This document shows positions 44,344 through 52,946 of a DNA stretch of 63,003 nucleotides, piece by piece. Location of the stretch: NCBI GenBank assembly GCA_947487155.1, contig CANKVS010000016.1, positions 1 to 63,003 of the forward strand, read 5' to 3'. The translations under genes and the position numbers were made by a program. The notes below the pieces were generated by a model. That model did not search any database. It saw only the letters and a list, made by a program, of their open reading frames with translations, and was not told the DNA's origin. How positions within the stretch are numbered: position 1 is the first letter of the stretch; every line of letters starts with the position of its first letter. Source of the DNA: an uncultured Flaviramulus sp. (GTDB lineage: Bacteria > Bacteroidota > Bacteroidia > Flavobacteriales > Flavobacteriaceae).

Positions 44344-44871
44344 TTATTCTTTTTTATAATCTGCATTTAAAGCATCTAAAATAGTTTGTGTTAAATCGTT
44401 CTCGTCTGTTCCGTACATAACGGTTGCAGCAGCTTCGCTAGTTCCTAAAATATATGTGTAGCCGCTAGTTTTTCCATAATCCTTAACAAAGTCTTTTACT
44501 TTTACAATTACAGAATCTATTTCTGCTTGAAAAGCCAATTGTAATTGTTGTTGCTCAAATTGTACTTGCTGTGTTAACTGTTGGTTTTTTTGTTGCAAAC
44601 CCGCCATTAATTCTTCAGCTTTCTTTCTATTATTTCTTTGAGCCAATCGCTGTGCTTCAGATTGCGTACTTTGAGCTTCTGCTTGAAAAGCTTGACTAAT
44701 ACTATCTGTTCTTTTTCTAAAAGCCTCGTTTTTTATTTCAAACTTAGCTTCTACATCTTTCTTTTCTTGGTAATCATTAATTACTGTTCCGTTATCTACA
44801 AAAGCTATTTTTTGTTTTTGGCATGAAGAAAACATTAAAACAGTTAAAGCGATATAAAATAAATTTTTCAT
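44344..44871 (-). CDS. OmpH/Skp-family periplasmic chaperone-like lipoprotein
   Basis: A protein of 175 aa. Lipoprotein signal MKNLFYIALTVLMFSSCQKQ (Cys17). KIAFVDNGTVINDYQ is the typical start of the OmpH/Skp domain, followed by a long glutamine-rich coiled coil (about 40-125) and a C-terminal YILGTSEAAATVMYGTDENDLT strand region that trimerises in Skp. Family members hold unfolded outer-membrane proteins in the periplasm; lipidation here suggests membrane tethering. It is transcribed alone, with a candidate -7 box upstream and a strong terminator downstream. Confidence 0.88.
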   Translation of the reverse strand: MKNLFYIALTVLMFSSCQKQKIAFVDNGTVINDYQEKKDVEAKFEIKNEAFRKRTDSISQAFQAEAQSTQSEAQRLAQRNNRKKAEELMAGLQQKNQQLTQQVQFEQQQLQLAFQAEIDSVIVKVKDFVKDYGKTSGYTYILGTSEAAATVMYGTDENDLTQTILDALNADYKKE

Positions 44872-44893
44872 CTGTAAGTTTTTTTAGTACGCA

Positions 44894-44901
44894 CAAATGT
44901 A
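44894..44901 (-). promoter_or_regulatory. Candidate -7 box (TACATTTG) for the OmpH-like gene
   Basis: An exact minus-strand TAnnTTTG match 23 bp upstream of the ATG at 44871. The rest of this 227-bp gap (44872-45098) shows nothing recognisable. Confidence 0.42.
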
Positions 44902-45098
44902 ATAAAGTAAAGCAAAAAATAAAGGAGAATTATTTTGAATTTAACATATAACGAAAACTTATTGGTTAAATAGTGTTTAATAATTAATACTTATTAAAAA
45001 TAGCGTTGTTTAAGAGCCTCTAAGCACATTAAAAAAAATTGACTAGTATTTTGTTGTTTCCAAATCTAAACAATTAAAGAGTGTTTTAGAAACGTTTT

Positions 45099-45959
45099 TT
45101 AACTGTTTTTAACAACATAAATCAACGAAGAAGCTTCTTTTGATTTTAGAGCCTTTAAATTTGAAACGAATCCAATCCAAAAACTTTTAATAGGATTCAT
45201 TTTTCCAGACTTATATTTTTCAGAAAGAAGACTTACATAGAACGCATCAAAAAGCATGGGCTTTATTTTTATAACCCGCATTGATTTTTTTGAAACTAAT
45301 TTTGAAATAGACTCTTTTGAAAAATGCCAAAGATGTCGTGGCACATCAAAAGCAGCCCAATACTGTTTATAATATGTGGCATCATAACTTTTATAATTAG
45401 GAACCGCAATTATTAAAGTCCCATTTGGTTTTAATAGTTTTTGAAAAACAGCAATATGTTCATCTAAATTTGGTAAGTGCTCTAAAACATGCCAAAGCGT
45501 AATCACATCAAATGTGTTTGGTTCAAATTTTAAAAGTTGTTCAATTTCATATACGGAATTATCTGTTTTTTTATTAGCAATAGTTCGCGCTTGCTCGTTT
45601 GGCTCAATACCAGAAACTATCCATTTATTTTGCTTTGCAGTTTGTAAAAAATCACCCGTTCCGCACCCAACGTCTAGTAATTTTTTTTCTTTTGATGAAA
45701 ACGAATTAATAAGTTTTAATTTCTTTTTAAGTGAAATATGCCTAACTAAATGATATGCTTTTTCAAAAAGGTTACGCTTTGAATTGGTATGCGAAATGTA
45801 ATCTTCACTCTCATAATATTCAGGTAATTTATCTGAGGATGGTTGTGGCGAAGTTTCTAAAAAACCGTATTCTGAATTCTGAATTAATTCAAATGCTTCT
45901 CCAGAAACCGAATGGTCTTTAACTGTTAAATAAATTGGGTTTTGCGTTTTATTTGCCAC
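45099..45959 (-). CDS. Class I SAM-dependent methyltransferase
   Basis: A protein of 286 aa from a GTG at 45959. Motif I is LLDVGCGTGDFLQTAKQ, with the acidic strand-2 end SGIEPNEQ, then FDVITLWHVLEHLPNLDEHI and the strand-5 LIIAVPNYKSYDA. This is the Methyltransf_11/23 pattern (UbiE/small-molecule type). The N-terminal SGEAFELIQNSEYGFLETSPQP is conserved among flavobacterial homologues that I recall, but the substrate is unknown. The gene is monocistronic, and a perfect 16-bp palindrome sits 17 bp upstream. Confidence 0.9.
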   Translation of the reverse strand: MANKTQNPIYLTVKDHSVSGEAFELIQNSEYGFLETSPQPSSDKLPEYYESEDYISHTNSKRNLFEKAYHLVRHISLKKKLKLINSFSSKEKKLLDVGCGTGDFLQTAKQNKWIVSGIEPNEQARTIANKKTDNSVYEIEQLLKFEPNTFDVITLWHVLEHLPNLDEHIAVFQKLLKPNGTLIIAVPNYKSYDATYYKQYWAAFDVPRHLWHFSKESISKLVSKKSMRVIKIKPMLFDAFYVSLLSEKYKSGKMNPIKSFWIGFVSNLKALKSKEASSLIYVVKNS

Positions 45960-45976
45960 GAATTCACGAATATTTT

Positions 45977-45992
45977 GCTATAAATTTATAGC
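45977..45992. promoter_or_regulatory. Perfect 16-bp palindrome upstream of the methyltransferase gene
   Basis: GCTATAAATTTATAGC, 17 bp before the GTG start. It could be an operator or an RNA hairpin over the ribosome site. No other copy was noticed in the window. Confidence 0.35.
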
Positions 45993-46159
45993 GGTTCTTT
46001 TAGATAATTGAAAATCTATTTGTCAGTCTAAGCCTATCAAAGACTATTTATGTTTATCCTTTTTGTTCATTTACAGAGATACTTCAATAAGCTCAGTGTA
46101 ACATAAAGGTTTCTTTAGTCTTAACTTTTTTTAACGACACCACGAGCAAAAACTAAACA

Positions 46160-46175
46160 TGTTCCACGTGGAACG
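46160..46175. other. parS-like centromere site, copy 1
   Basis: TGTTCCACGTGGAACG, with a perfect 14-bp palindromic core at 46161-46174. It matches the widely conserved ParB-binding parS consensus (TGTTnCACGTGnAACA) except for the last base. It lies in the 268-bp gap downstream of mnmG, which otherwise holds no gene. A second, perfect copy is upstream of mnmG. Confidence 0.75.
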
Positions 46176-46227
46176 TTTGGTGAAAATTAGTTAAAAAATG
46201 AAAATAGATTCCAGTTTTCACAGGAAT

Positions 46228-48099
46228 TTATCGTCCCATATAAACTAACAATACAGAAATATCATTAGGTGAAACACCACTAATTCTTGATGCCTGAGAT
46301 ACTGTTGCAGGCTGAATATTTTTAAGCTTTTCTCGCGCTTCAAAACTCATAGACTTTATTTGAGAATAGTCAAAATCTTTTGGGATTTTCACATACTCTA
46401 ATCGGCTAAGTTTATCTGCATTGTTTTTTTCTTTTGCTATATATCCAGAATATTTAACTTGAATTTCGGTTTGCTCTATAACCTCATTGTCTAAGCTATT
46501 GTCTACTATATATTGCTCTACGGCTTTAAATTTTCTAACATCATCTATAGTAATATTTGGTCTAGAAAATATTTTAAACATCTTATCAGATTGCTTAACT
46601 AACGATGATCCTTTAGACTCTAAAACAGGATTTGCCTCCTCTGGCTTAACACTTGTTTTAGCAAAAAAGTCTACAAATTTTTCTGCTGCATCGTGCTTCT
46701 CCTCCATTCTTTTTAAGCGTTTTTCACTTGCTAAACCTAACTCAAAACCTTTTGGTGTTAATCTTAAATCAGCATTATCTTGACGCAACAACGTTCTGTA
46801 TTCTGCTCTCGATGTAAACATTCTATAAGGTTCTTCGGTTCCCTTGGTAATTAAATCGTCAATTAAAACACCTATATAAGCCTCATCCCTTTTAAGCGTA
46901 AAAACATCTTTGTCTTGCGTTTTTAAACTTGCATTTATTCCCGCCATTAAACCTTGAGACGCTGCTTCTTCATAACCTGTTGTGCCATTAATTTGTCCTG
47001 CAAAATACAAGCCATCAACAAGCTTAGTTTCTAATGTATGTTTTAATTGTGTTGGCGGAAAATAATCATATTCTATAGCGTAACCTGGTCTAAAAAATTT
47101 CACATTTTCAAAACCAACAACAGAACGTAATGCTTTAAACTGAACATCTTCTGGTAGCGAAGTAGAAAATCCATTTACGTAGACTTCACAGGTATTCCAC
47201 CCTTCTGGTTCAATAAACAATTGGTGCCTATCCTTATCTGCAAATCGATTAATTTTATCTTCTATAGATGGACAATATCGTGGGCCTAAACTTTTAATTC
47301 TACCGTTAAACATTGGTGAACGATCAAAGCCTTCACGAAGCAAATCGTGCACCTCAAGACTCGTATAAGTCATGTAACACGATCTTTGTTTTTCCAAAGG
47401 TTTGGTAATATCTAAATACGAGAATTTTTCTGGATTACCATCTCCTGGTTGCTCAAGCATTTTAGAATAATCTAAACTACGTCCATCAACTCTTGGTGGC
47501 GTTCCTGTTTTCATTCTACCCGATTCAAAACCCAAATCAACCAATTGTTCAGTAATACCAGTTGCTGCTTTTTCTCCTGCTCTACCTCCTCCAAAATTCT
47601 TATCACCAATATGAATCAATCCATTTAAAAAAGTCCCATTTGTTAACACAACTGTTTTACCTTTTATCTCAACTCCTAATGATGTTTTAACGCCAACTAT
47701 TTTATCTTTTTCAATCAATAAACCAGAAACCATTTCTTGATAAAAATCAAGATTGGGTGTACCTTCTAAAAGTAACCTCCAGTCTTCAGCAAAACGCATA
47801 CGATCGCTTTGAACTCTCGGACTCCACATAGCAGGTCCCTTAGATTTATTTAGCATTTTAAATTGAATAGCAGATGTATCAGACACAATACCACTATAAC
47901 CTCCAAGCGCATCAATCTCTCTAACAATTTGCCCTTTTGCAATACCGCCCATAGCAGGGTTGCAAGACATTTGCGCAATGTTCTGCAGGTTCATGGTAAT
48001 AAGCAAGGTTTTGCTTCCCATATTGGCAGCTGCCGCAGCGGCTTCACTTCCAGCATGACCAGCACCAACAACTATAACATCATAAATCTCGTTAAACAT
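46228..48099 (-). CDS. mnmG: tRNA uridine-5-carboxymethylaminomethyl(34) synthesis enzyme MnmG (GidA)
   Basis: A protein of 623 aa, the normal length. N-terminal FAD-binding VIVVGAGHAGSEAAAAAANM (9-28), GidA signature 1 (SLGPRYCPSIEDKI) and signature 2 (GQINGTTGYEEAASQGL) are intact, and the C-terminal helical MnmE-binding region ends with SGVSPNDISVLLVYM. With MnmE it modifies U34 of several tRNAs. In many bacteria gidA lies near the origin and parAB. Here parS-like sites flank it on both sides, one of them inside its probable 5' UTR. Confidence 0.97.
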   Translation of the reverse strand: MFNEIYDVIVVGAGHAGSEAAAAAANMGSKTLLITMNLQNIAQMSCNPAMGGIAKGQIVREIDALGGYSGIVSDTSAIQFKMLNKSKGPAMWSPRVQSDRMRFAEDWRLLLEGTPNLDFYQEMVSGLLIEKDKIVGVKTSLGVEIKGKTVVLTNGTFLNGLIHIGDKNFGGGRAGEKAATGITEQLVDLGFESGRMKTGTPPRVDGRSLDYSKMLEQPGDGNPEKFSYLDITKPLEKQRSCYMTYTSLEVHDLLREGFDRSPMFNGRIKSLGPRYCPSIEDKINRFADKDRHQLFIEPEGWNTCEVYVNGFSTSLPEDVQFKALRSVVGFENVKFFRPGYAIEYDYFPPTQLKHTLETKLVDGLYFAGQINGTTGYEEAASQGLMAGINASLKTQDKDVFTLKRDEAYIGVLIDDLITKGTEEPYRMFTSRAEYRTLLRQDNADLRLTPKGFELGLASEKRLKRMEEKHDAAEKFVDFFAKTSVKPEEANPVLESKGSSLVKQSDKMFKIFSRPNITIDDVRKFKAVEQYIVDNSLDNEVIEQTEIQVKYSGYIAKEKNNADKLSRLEYVKIPKDFDYSQIKSMSFEAREKLKNIQPATVSQASRISGVSPNDISVLLVYMGR

Positions 48100-48162
48100 A
48101 ATTGTTAAAATATTTATCTAAAACGTTTTGACCACGCGCTACGTGATATTTAATAATTAAAG

Positions 48163-48178
48163 TGTTCCACGTGGAACA
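48163..48178. other. parS-like centromere site, copy 2 (perfect 16-bp palindrome)
   Basis: TGTTCCACGTGGAACA, a perfect match to the parS consensus with all 16 bases palindromic. It lies 64 bp upstream of the mnmG start, just downstream of the candidate mnmG promoter, and about 2.0 kb from copy 1. Confidence 0.85.
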
Positions 48179-48197
48179 ATGAAAATATTTAAGTCTG

Positions 48198-48205
48198 CAA
48201 ATATA
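48198..48205 (-). promoter_or_regulatory. Candidate -7 box (TATATTTG) for mnmG
   Basis: Minus-strand TATATTTG about 100 bp upstream of mnmG. The predicted start of transcription would fall 15-20 bp before the parS site, so ParB binding could affect mnmG expression. Confidence 0.4.
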
Positions 48206-48222
48206 CGCTGAATTCTTTAATA

Positions 48223-48633
48223 CTAACTTACTTGCTTTAGGTAGAAGTTTTCTTTGCTTCTCATTACCTCAGCATCAGACTCAGTCTTGTCTTTATACCC
48301 ACAATAATGAAGCACGCCATGAACAATAACACGATTGAGTTCCTCATTAAAAGATACACCAAAATGGTTGGCGTTTTCTACAACACGCTCAATAGAAATA
48401 AAAATATCGCCCTGTATTATTTTTCCGACTGAATAATCAAAACTTATAATATCTGTAAGCGTATCATGATTTAGAAATTCAACATTCAATTTATGCAAGT
48501 ACTCATCGTTACAAAACACGTAATTAACTTCTTCTAGTTTAAAACCTTCTGAAGAAATAACGTTTAAAATCCAATTGGATATCTGTTTTTCTGAATCTAA
48601 ATAAAAATCTGTTTCGTAGTTAAAATTAATCAT
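48223..48633 (-). CDS. ybeY: rRNA maturation RNase YbeY
   Basis: A UPF0054 metalloendonuclease of 136 aa. The zinc motif is HGVLHYCGYKDKTESD (about 109-124): the first two His are present, while the position of the third His (GYDH in E. coli) is Asp, a variant I recall as common in Bacteroidota. TLTDIISFDYSVGKIIQGDI, including the conserved TDVLSF-like stretch, is also present. It acts in 16S rRNA 3' end maturation and ribosome quality control. The start overlaps the end of the DUF4175 gene by 8 bp. Confidence 0.93.
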   Translation of the reverse strand: MINFNYETDFYLDSEKQISNWILNVISSEGFKLEEVNYVFCNDEYLHKLNVEFLNHDTLTDIISFDYSVGKIIQGDIFISIERVVENANHFGVSFNEELNRVIVHGVLHYCGYKDKTESDAEVMRSKENFYLKQVS

Positions 48634-51600
48634 TACCTGCCTTAAAATATGCTTGCACTTTCTTTTTATAAATTTGGTGCAAAGGTAGTGTTTGCCTATT
48701 CAATATTTCAGTAGTTTTAAAATATTGTTTAGCCTTAGGAATTTGATTATTGGTCGTGTTATTAAATTGGTTATTATTGGTTTCAGATTCTCTTTTATTA
48801 TCCTTTCCTTGCTGAAAAGTAGCGTTTTCCAGTTTTAATAACTGATGCTGTAATTCCTTCATTTTTTGCAACGTTTGGTTGGTAAATCCTTTGTTTAATA
48901 AATCTAATTCAACATCTTCCATTTTCTTTAACAGTTTATCTCCAGCACTTCCTGTGCCTTGTTTGTCTTTCAGTAACTGTTCTTCTAATGCTCTTCTTAA
49001 TTCTTGCTGTTGCTGATAGATTTTAAATAAGTCTCCATTAATATCTTCACTAAATCCATTGCCTCCATTTTGTTTGCCTTTGCCACTTTGTTCCCCAGGT
49101 TTCCCTTCGTTTCCTTCTTTTCCGTTTTTACCTTTACCTTTTTGATTTCCGTTTTCGTCAGGCTTCTTTCCTTCACCATCTTTTGGTTTACCGCTTTCAC
49201 TTTTTTTCATACCCTCTTCCATCATTTTATTAAGTTGCTCTTGACTCATAATAATATCTGGAAGTTGCATATCACCTTCGCCACTACCTTTGCTAGGGGA
49301 CATACTTAAATTCTCTTGCATATTATCTAAAACATCGCTTAGCATATTTGCCAAATTATTAGCTGCTGTAATTGTGAATTGTTGGTTTGCAATACCTTGG
49401 TATAATTGATTTTGTGCAAACTGATCTAAGGCTTTGTCTATATTGTAAAACACCTCTGTTATTTCTTTGTTGATACTTTCTGAAATTTTAGGGTTTCGTA
49501 ACGACAATGCAAACAAACTATCGTCTACATGTTCAAAATGCTCTTTTAAATTATGCTGCTTGCGCAAATAAGATGCGTATTTATTATTGTCGCCTTCAAT
49601 AGATTTAAAGTGCTCCATTAGTAATTCCTCATCAAAAGAAAACAGCACTAAATTATCTAAAATTTGCCTTAGCGTTTCCACATCTTCTTGCATTTGGTCT
49701 CCGCCACCACCTTGCATTACCTGTTGCATATTTTGACTCATTTGCATCATTTTTTTGGCGGCCTTCTTTTGGCTTTTTTGAGCGCTTTTAAGGTTTTGTT
49801 TTTCCTCCTCTGGAGTGTCTTTATTTTCATCAGAGGCTTTTTCACCTTCTTTCTTTTCTAGTTCTTCCTTAGCTTTTTCTTGTTCCTTTTGTATTTCGTT
49901 TTCTTCTAATTTATCTTGAGGAATATCTATAGGCTTTTTTAATGCTTTACTGTCTTTTTGTAGTTGTTCTAACTCCTTTTTAAAATCTTCAAATTCCTTA
50001 TTAAGTTTATCTTGTTTTTCTGCAGTGTTATTTGCTTTAGTTTCGTTAGATAATTTTTCTTGATCGATAGCAAGCTTAGATAAATCTTCTTTTAACTTTT
50101 CAAGTTTCTTTTCAACATAAAATCGTTTTGTTAATTCTAACAATTGCTCTAAACTTCGCTTTTTATTTTTATTCTGTTTTGCTAACTCTTCAAGTTTTTG
50201 TGTTAGCTCTTCTTTATTTATTTGCTCCTGAAGTTTTTTTAGTTCATCAAGTAATTTTTCGTCTTTTTTTAATTGCTCTTCATTCTCGTTTAAACGTTTC
50301 TGTAAATCGTCTTTAAAAACATCTTCTTCAGGGTTTTCTTTTTGAAAATCTTCTAAGTTTTCTTTTAGTTTCTTGTTAAAGTTTTTCATCATCTCGTCTT
50401 GTTGTTTTTGACGCTTTAAAAATGATTCTAACTTTTTCTTATCATTAAAACTAAGGCTTGTTTTTTCTTTTTGAGTTTTAGATAAGGCTTCTAACTGTTT
50501 TTCTTGGTCGTTAAATTTCTCTAAAGATTTATTTAAATCTTGGATGGTTTCGTTTTGCTCCTCTAGTTTTCTTTTGTCTTCTTCAGCTTGCGTTCGTTTT
50601 CTATAAGTAAAAACAGAGCTCTTTGCGTTTTTATATGAGTTAACCACATCATTATCAAATACTTGAAAATATAATTCGTAAAAAACTCCTGCTTCAAGAT
50701 CTAAATCGTTTGGAAATGCTGTAATAAATTCTGAAATGTTAGTATTAGCTAGCTCCATATTTTTAAACTGCTTATTACTTTCATCTCCTGTTTTATAATA
50801 CACCATTTGCAACTTGGTAAAACCGTAATCGTCGCTTACCTGTCCATAAAAATAAAGCGTTTGTAAATCTAAACTATCGGTTTTTGTTTGTAGATCAATC
50901 GTTGGGTATTCATCTTTTATAACGTCAATTTTAAACGCTAAGTTTTCATAATCGATAAGCTTGTTATTACTTGTTGCAATGTTATAATTCAAATTATTAT
51001 AAATCTTTTTTGAGGCTTTAAAAACACCCTCTTTATCAGAAGAAAAAGGCAGCGTGTCTTTTGAATACAACCGAACGTGTTCGGTAGATTTTGTTTTAAG
51101 TTGCCAAACAACATGTGTTCCTTCTGGTACAATGGCATTACCTGTGCTTTTTAAAATAGCGTCTTTCTTTTTAGTATAATTAGGATAATCTAAAACCATT
51201 TCGAAACTTAAAAGCAACGGTACTTCTATAACCCTCAAGGTATAGGGTTTTGAGGTTATCGAGTTTGCAAATAATTGAAATTCTATGTCGGTTTTAGGTT
51301 GCGAAAACACATACTCAAACTCGCCTACTCCTGTTTGCTGTAAAAAATATGTTTCGTTATTATAAACCACAGAAGCGTTTTCTGGTACAGCAGTACCCGC
51401 TGTTTTAACTATAAGCTTAAAATCTTTATTTTCTATAGCATTAAGGCTATCGTTTACAACAAAAAACTGAAATGGTGCTGGTGGTTCGTAAGCTGTTTTA
51501 TAATGCACAACACGCTTATAACTATCGCTAAACAAATTAGAATTTCCAGAAATAAAAACGAATAAAATAATTACAACTGGAATAGCGGCATATTTTAAAT

Positions 51601-52054
51601 ACGGAATGTTTTTCTTAAAATTAACCGCCAATTTAAACGGAATGGGGTTAAGTTCTATAGATTTTTGTTCGATACTTGCTAAAAGCAATTCGGATTGTGA
51701 TGCTTCTTGATGAAGCTGAAGTACATTTAAAAGTTTATCGTTAACCTCTGGAAAATGCTTGCCAATAATTTTTGAAGCTTCTAAATTATCTATCCCTTTT
51801 TGTAACTTAAACAGTTTAGCCAATGGAACTCCAATAAATTTAATAAATAAACCTATTTCAACTAAAACAAATAGCCAAAATAAAATGGTTCTTATTGTAG
51901 AGTTTAGCCATAAAATATGTTCAACAAATAGTGTGAACATAAAATACAATAGCCCAATGGCAAAAAACAAAATAGTGCCTTTTAATAACTCGTTCGTATA
52001 GTAACGCCTTATAAATTGCTCTAACTTAGCTTGTATGTTTTTAAAATTGTTCAT
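48626..52054 (-). CDS. DUF4175 family large membrane protein
   Basis: A protein of 1142 aa. Three membrane segments lie near the N-terminus (about 22-45, 50-77 and 148-168). A periplasmic, beta-rich region of about 170-470 carries VIEVPLLLSFEMVLDYPNYT (SLS/PASTA-like strands), followed by very long Lys/Glu/Gln-rich coiled coils (about 480-790), a helical part (about 800-950), a Gly/Lys/Asn-rich low-complexity linker (about 960-1020) and a short helical end. This is the arrangement of Bacteroidota DUF4175 proteins, often encoded near MoxR/VWA genes; here ybeY and mnmG follow. The function is unknown, probably envelope scaffolding. Confidence 0.88.
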   Translation of the reverse strand: MNNFKNIQAKLEQFIRRYYTNELLKGTILFFAIGLLYFMFTLFVEHILWLNSTIRTILFWLFVLVEIGLFIKFIGVPLAKLFKLQKGIDNLEASKIIGKHFPEVNDKLLNVLQLHQEASQSELLLASIEQKSIELNPIPFKLAVNFKKNIPYLKYAAIPVVIILFVFISGNSNLFSDSYKRVVHYKTAYEPPAPFQFFVVNDSLNAIENKDFKLIVKTAGTAVPENASVVYNNETYFLQQTGVGEFEYVFSQPKTDIEFQLFANSITSKPYTLRVIEVPLLLSFEMVLDYPNYTKKKDAILKSTGNAIVPEGTHVVWQLKTKSTEHVRLYSKDTLPFSSDKEGVFKASKKIYNNLNYNIATSNNKLIDYENLAFKIDVIKDEYPTIDLQTKTDSLDLQTLYFYGQVSDDYGFTKLQMVYYKTGDESNKQFKNMELANTNISEFITAFPNDLDLEAGVFYELYFQVFDNDVVNSYKNAKSSVFTYRKRTQAEEDKRKLEEQNETIQDLNKSLEKFNDQEKQLEALSKTQKEKTSLSFNDKKKLESFLKRQKQQDEMMKNFNKKLKENLEDFQKENPEEDVFKDDLQKRLNENEEQLKKDEKLLDELKKLQEQINKEELTQKLEELAKQNKNKKRSLEQLLELTKRFYVEKKLEKLKEDLSKLAIDQEKLSNETKANNTAEKQDKLNKEFEDFKKELEQLQKDSKALKKPIDIPQDKLEENEIQKEQEKAKEELEKKEGEKASDENKDTPEEEKQNLKSAQKSQKKAAKKMMQMSQNMQQVMQGGGGDQMQEDVETLRQILDNLVLFSFDEELLMEHFKSIEGDNNKYASYLRKQHNLKEHFEHVDDSLFALSLRNPKISESINKEITEVFYNIDKALDQFAQNQLYQGIANQQFTITAANNLANMLSDVLDNMQENLSMSPSKGSGEGDMQLPDIIMSQEQLNKMMEEGMKKSESGKPKDGEGKKPDENGNQKGKGKNGKEGNEGKPGEQSGKGKQNGGNGFSEDINGDLFKIYQQQQELRRALEEQLLKDKQGTGSAGDKLLKKMEDVELDLLNKGFTNQTLQKMKELQHQLLKLENATFQQGKDNKRESETNNNQFNNTTNNQIPKAKQYFKTTEILNRQTLPLHQIYKKKVQAYFKAGND

Positions 52055-52064
52055 CTTTAAACAA

Positions 52065-52084
52065 ATTTCTGCTTTCGCGGAAAT
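52065..52084. repeat. Short GC-core hairpin (TTTCGCGG type)
   Basis: The arms 52065-52072 and 52077-52084 pair over 8 bp with one wobble, around a TTTC loop. Similar 'GCTTTCGC' hairpins are scattered between genes in flavobacterial genomes, in my recollection. It lies in the DUF4175 leader, 11 bp from its start codon. Confidence 0.35.
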
Positions 52085-52215
52085 AAAAAAAGGATTTAAA
52101 GACTAAACTACAATTTTATTTTTTACAAGGTTTATAATTAAGTGTTAATTGTAATAAATGATAAGGCAGGAATATCCCGCTTAAAAACCTATGCTATATT
52201 ATAAAACGTAATACG

Positions 52216-52578
52216 TTATTTAACAATCAGTTTTAATATTGTTGTTCTGTTTTCTGTTTTAACGTGTGCAAAATACGTTCCTATAGTATAATTTTGAGTA
52301 CTTAACGCTATTTTATTCATGTTTTGATAGGTTTTATTCAAAACGTTTTTTCCTAAAACATCAAATATTTTTAATTCAATGTCCTCATATACCTTACCTA
52401 AAACAATAGCTGTTATCCCGTTACTGGGATTAGGAAAAGCTTTTAAATTCGTTTCAAATTTTGAATCTTTATGACTTAACGTTATTGTAACATACTCATA
52501 AATTCTTGTATGTCCTGAATTTGTATCATTATCACTTAAACTCGTAGAATAATAAAAAACAAACGTTTCATAATTCTT
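52216..52578 (-). pseudogene. Decayed 3' end of a T9SS-secreted protein (Por secretion-tail domain)
   Basis: The minus frame is open from 52578 to the TAA at 52216-52218 with no usable start, and an in-frame TAA lies just upstream (52579-52581). It encodes a clear type A sorting domain: KAFPNPSNGITAIVLG, then LKIFDVLGKNVLNKTY, LSTQNYTIGTYFAHV and a C-terminal LKLIVK. The preceding part (SDNDTNSGHTRIYEY) resembles the FG-GAP-like repeats of flavobacterial surface proteins. The rest of the gene is gone. The 890-bp gap 52055-52946 otherwise contains only the hairpins listed and the gltX promoter. Confidence 0.75.
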
Positions 52579-52614
52579 TTACACGTATCTTTTAAGGAGG
52601 GTCTTAAAAATAAG

Positions 52615-52649
52615 AAACTCCCTCATAGCATATTGTAATGAGGGAGTTT
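52615..52649. terminator. Perfect 12-bp inverted repeat, terminator-like
   Basis: AAACTCCCTCAT (52615-52626) pairs with 52638-52649 around an 11-nt loop. T-rich runs follow on both strands. It lies upstream of the decayed T9SS gene, not after a gene, so it may be a remnant of the lost locus. Confidence 0.5.
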
Positions 52650-52921
52650 ATCTTTTATAAAAGGAAATATTTATTTCTAAATAACTCTCAACCTTATCTT
52701 TTATAAAATCAATTAATTCAAAGTAAAATTAGCATGTTTTATCGCTACCAATCTTCGTTTTTGTCTAAGAACACATAAAAGCCCTTTGAAAGTCTATAAA
52801 ACCTTATTGAATTTATAAAAGACAACTAATGGGTATATTTAGCATCTCTGAATCTAAAAAAACTGTTATTTTCTTATAAAAATCTTTAACATTAGTGCTT
52901 TTCTTTTATCTCTTATCACAG

Positions 52922-52929
52922 TATCTTTG
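52922..52929 (+). promoter_or_regulatory. Candidate -7 box (TATCTTTG) for gltX
   Basis: An exact TAnnTTTG match ending 17 bp before the gltX ATG. No TTG is found at the expected -33 distance. Confidence 0.45.
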
Positions 52930-52946
52930 CCCAAAAATCATAAAGC

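Noticed and set aside
46076..46116. TTCAATAAGCTCAGTGTAACA stretch in the mnmG downstream gap as a dispersed intergenic repeat
   Set aside because: It resembles repeats I recall from Bacteroidota genomes, but there is no second copy in the window to support it.
45099..48099. mnmG region as the actual replication origin
   Set aside because: No dnaA gene or DnaA-box cluster was seen; only the parS-like sites support origin proximity.
47863..48108. Plus-strand open frame opposite the start of mnmG
   Set aside because: It is antisense to highly conserved mnmG codons and has no family resemblance; a shadow frame.
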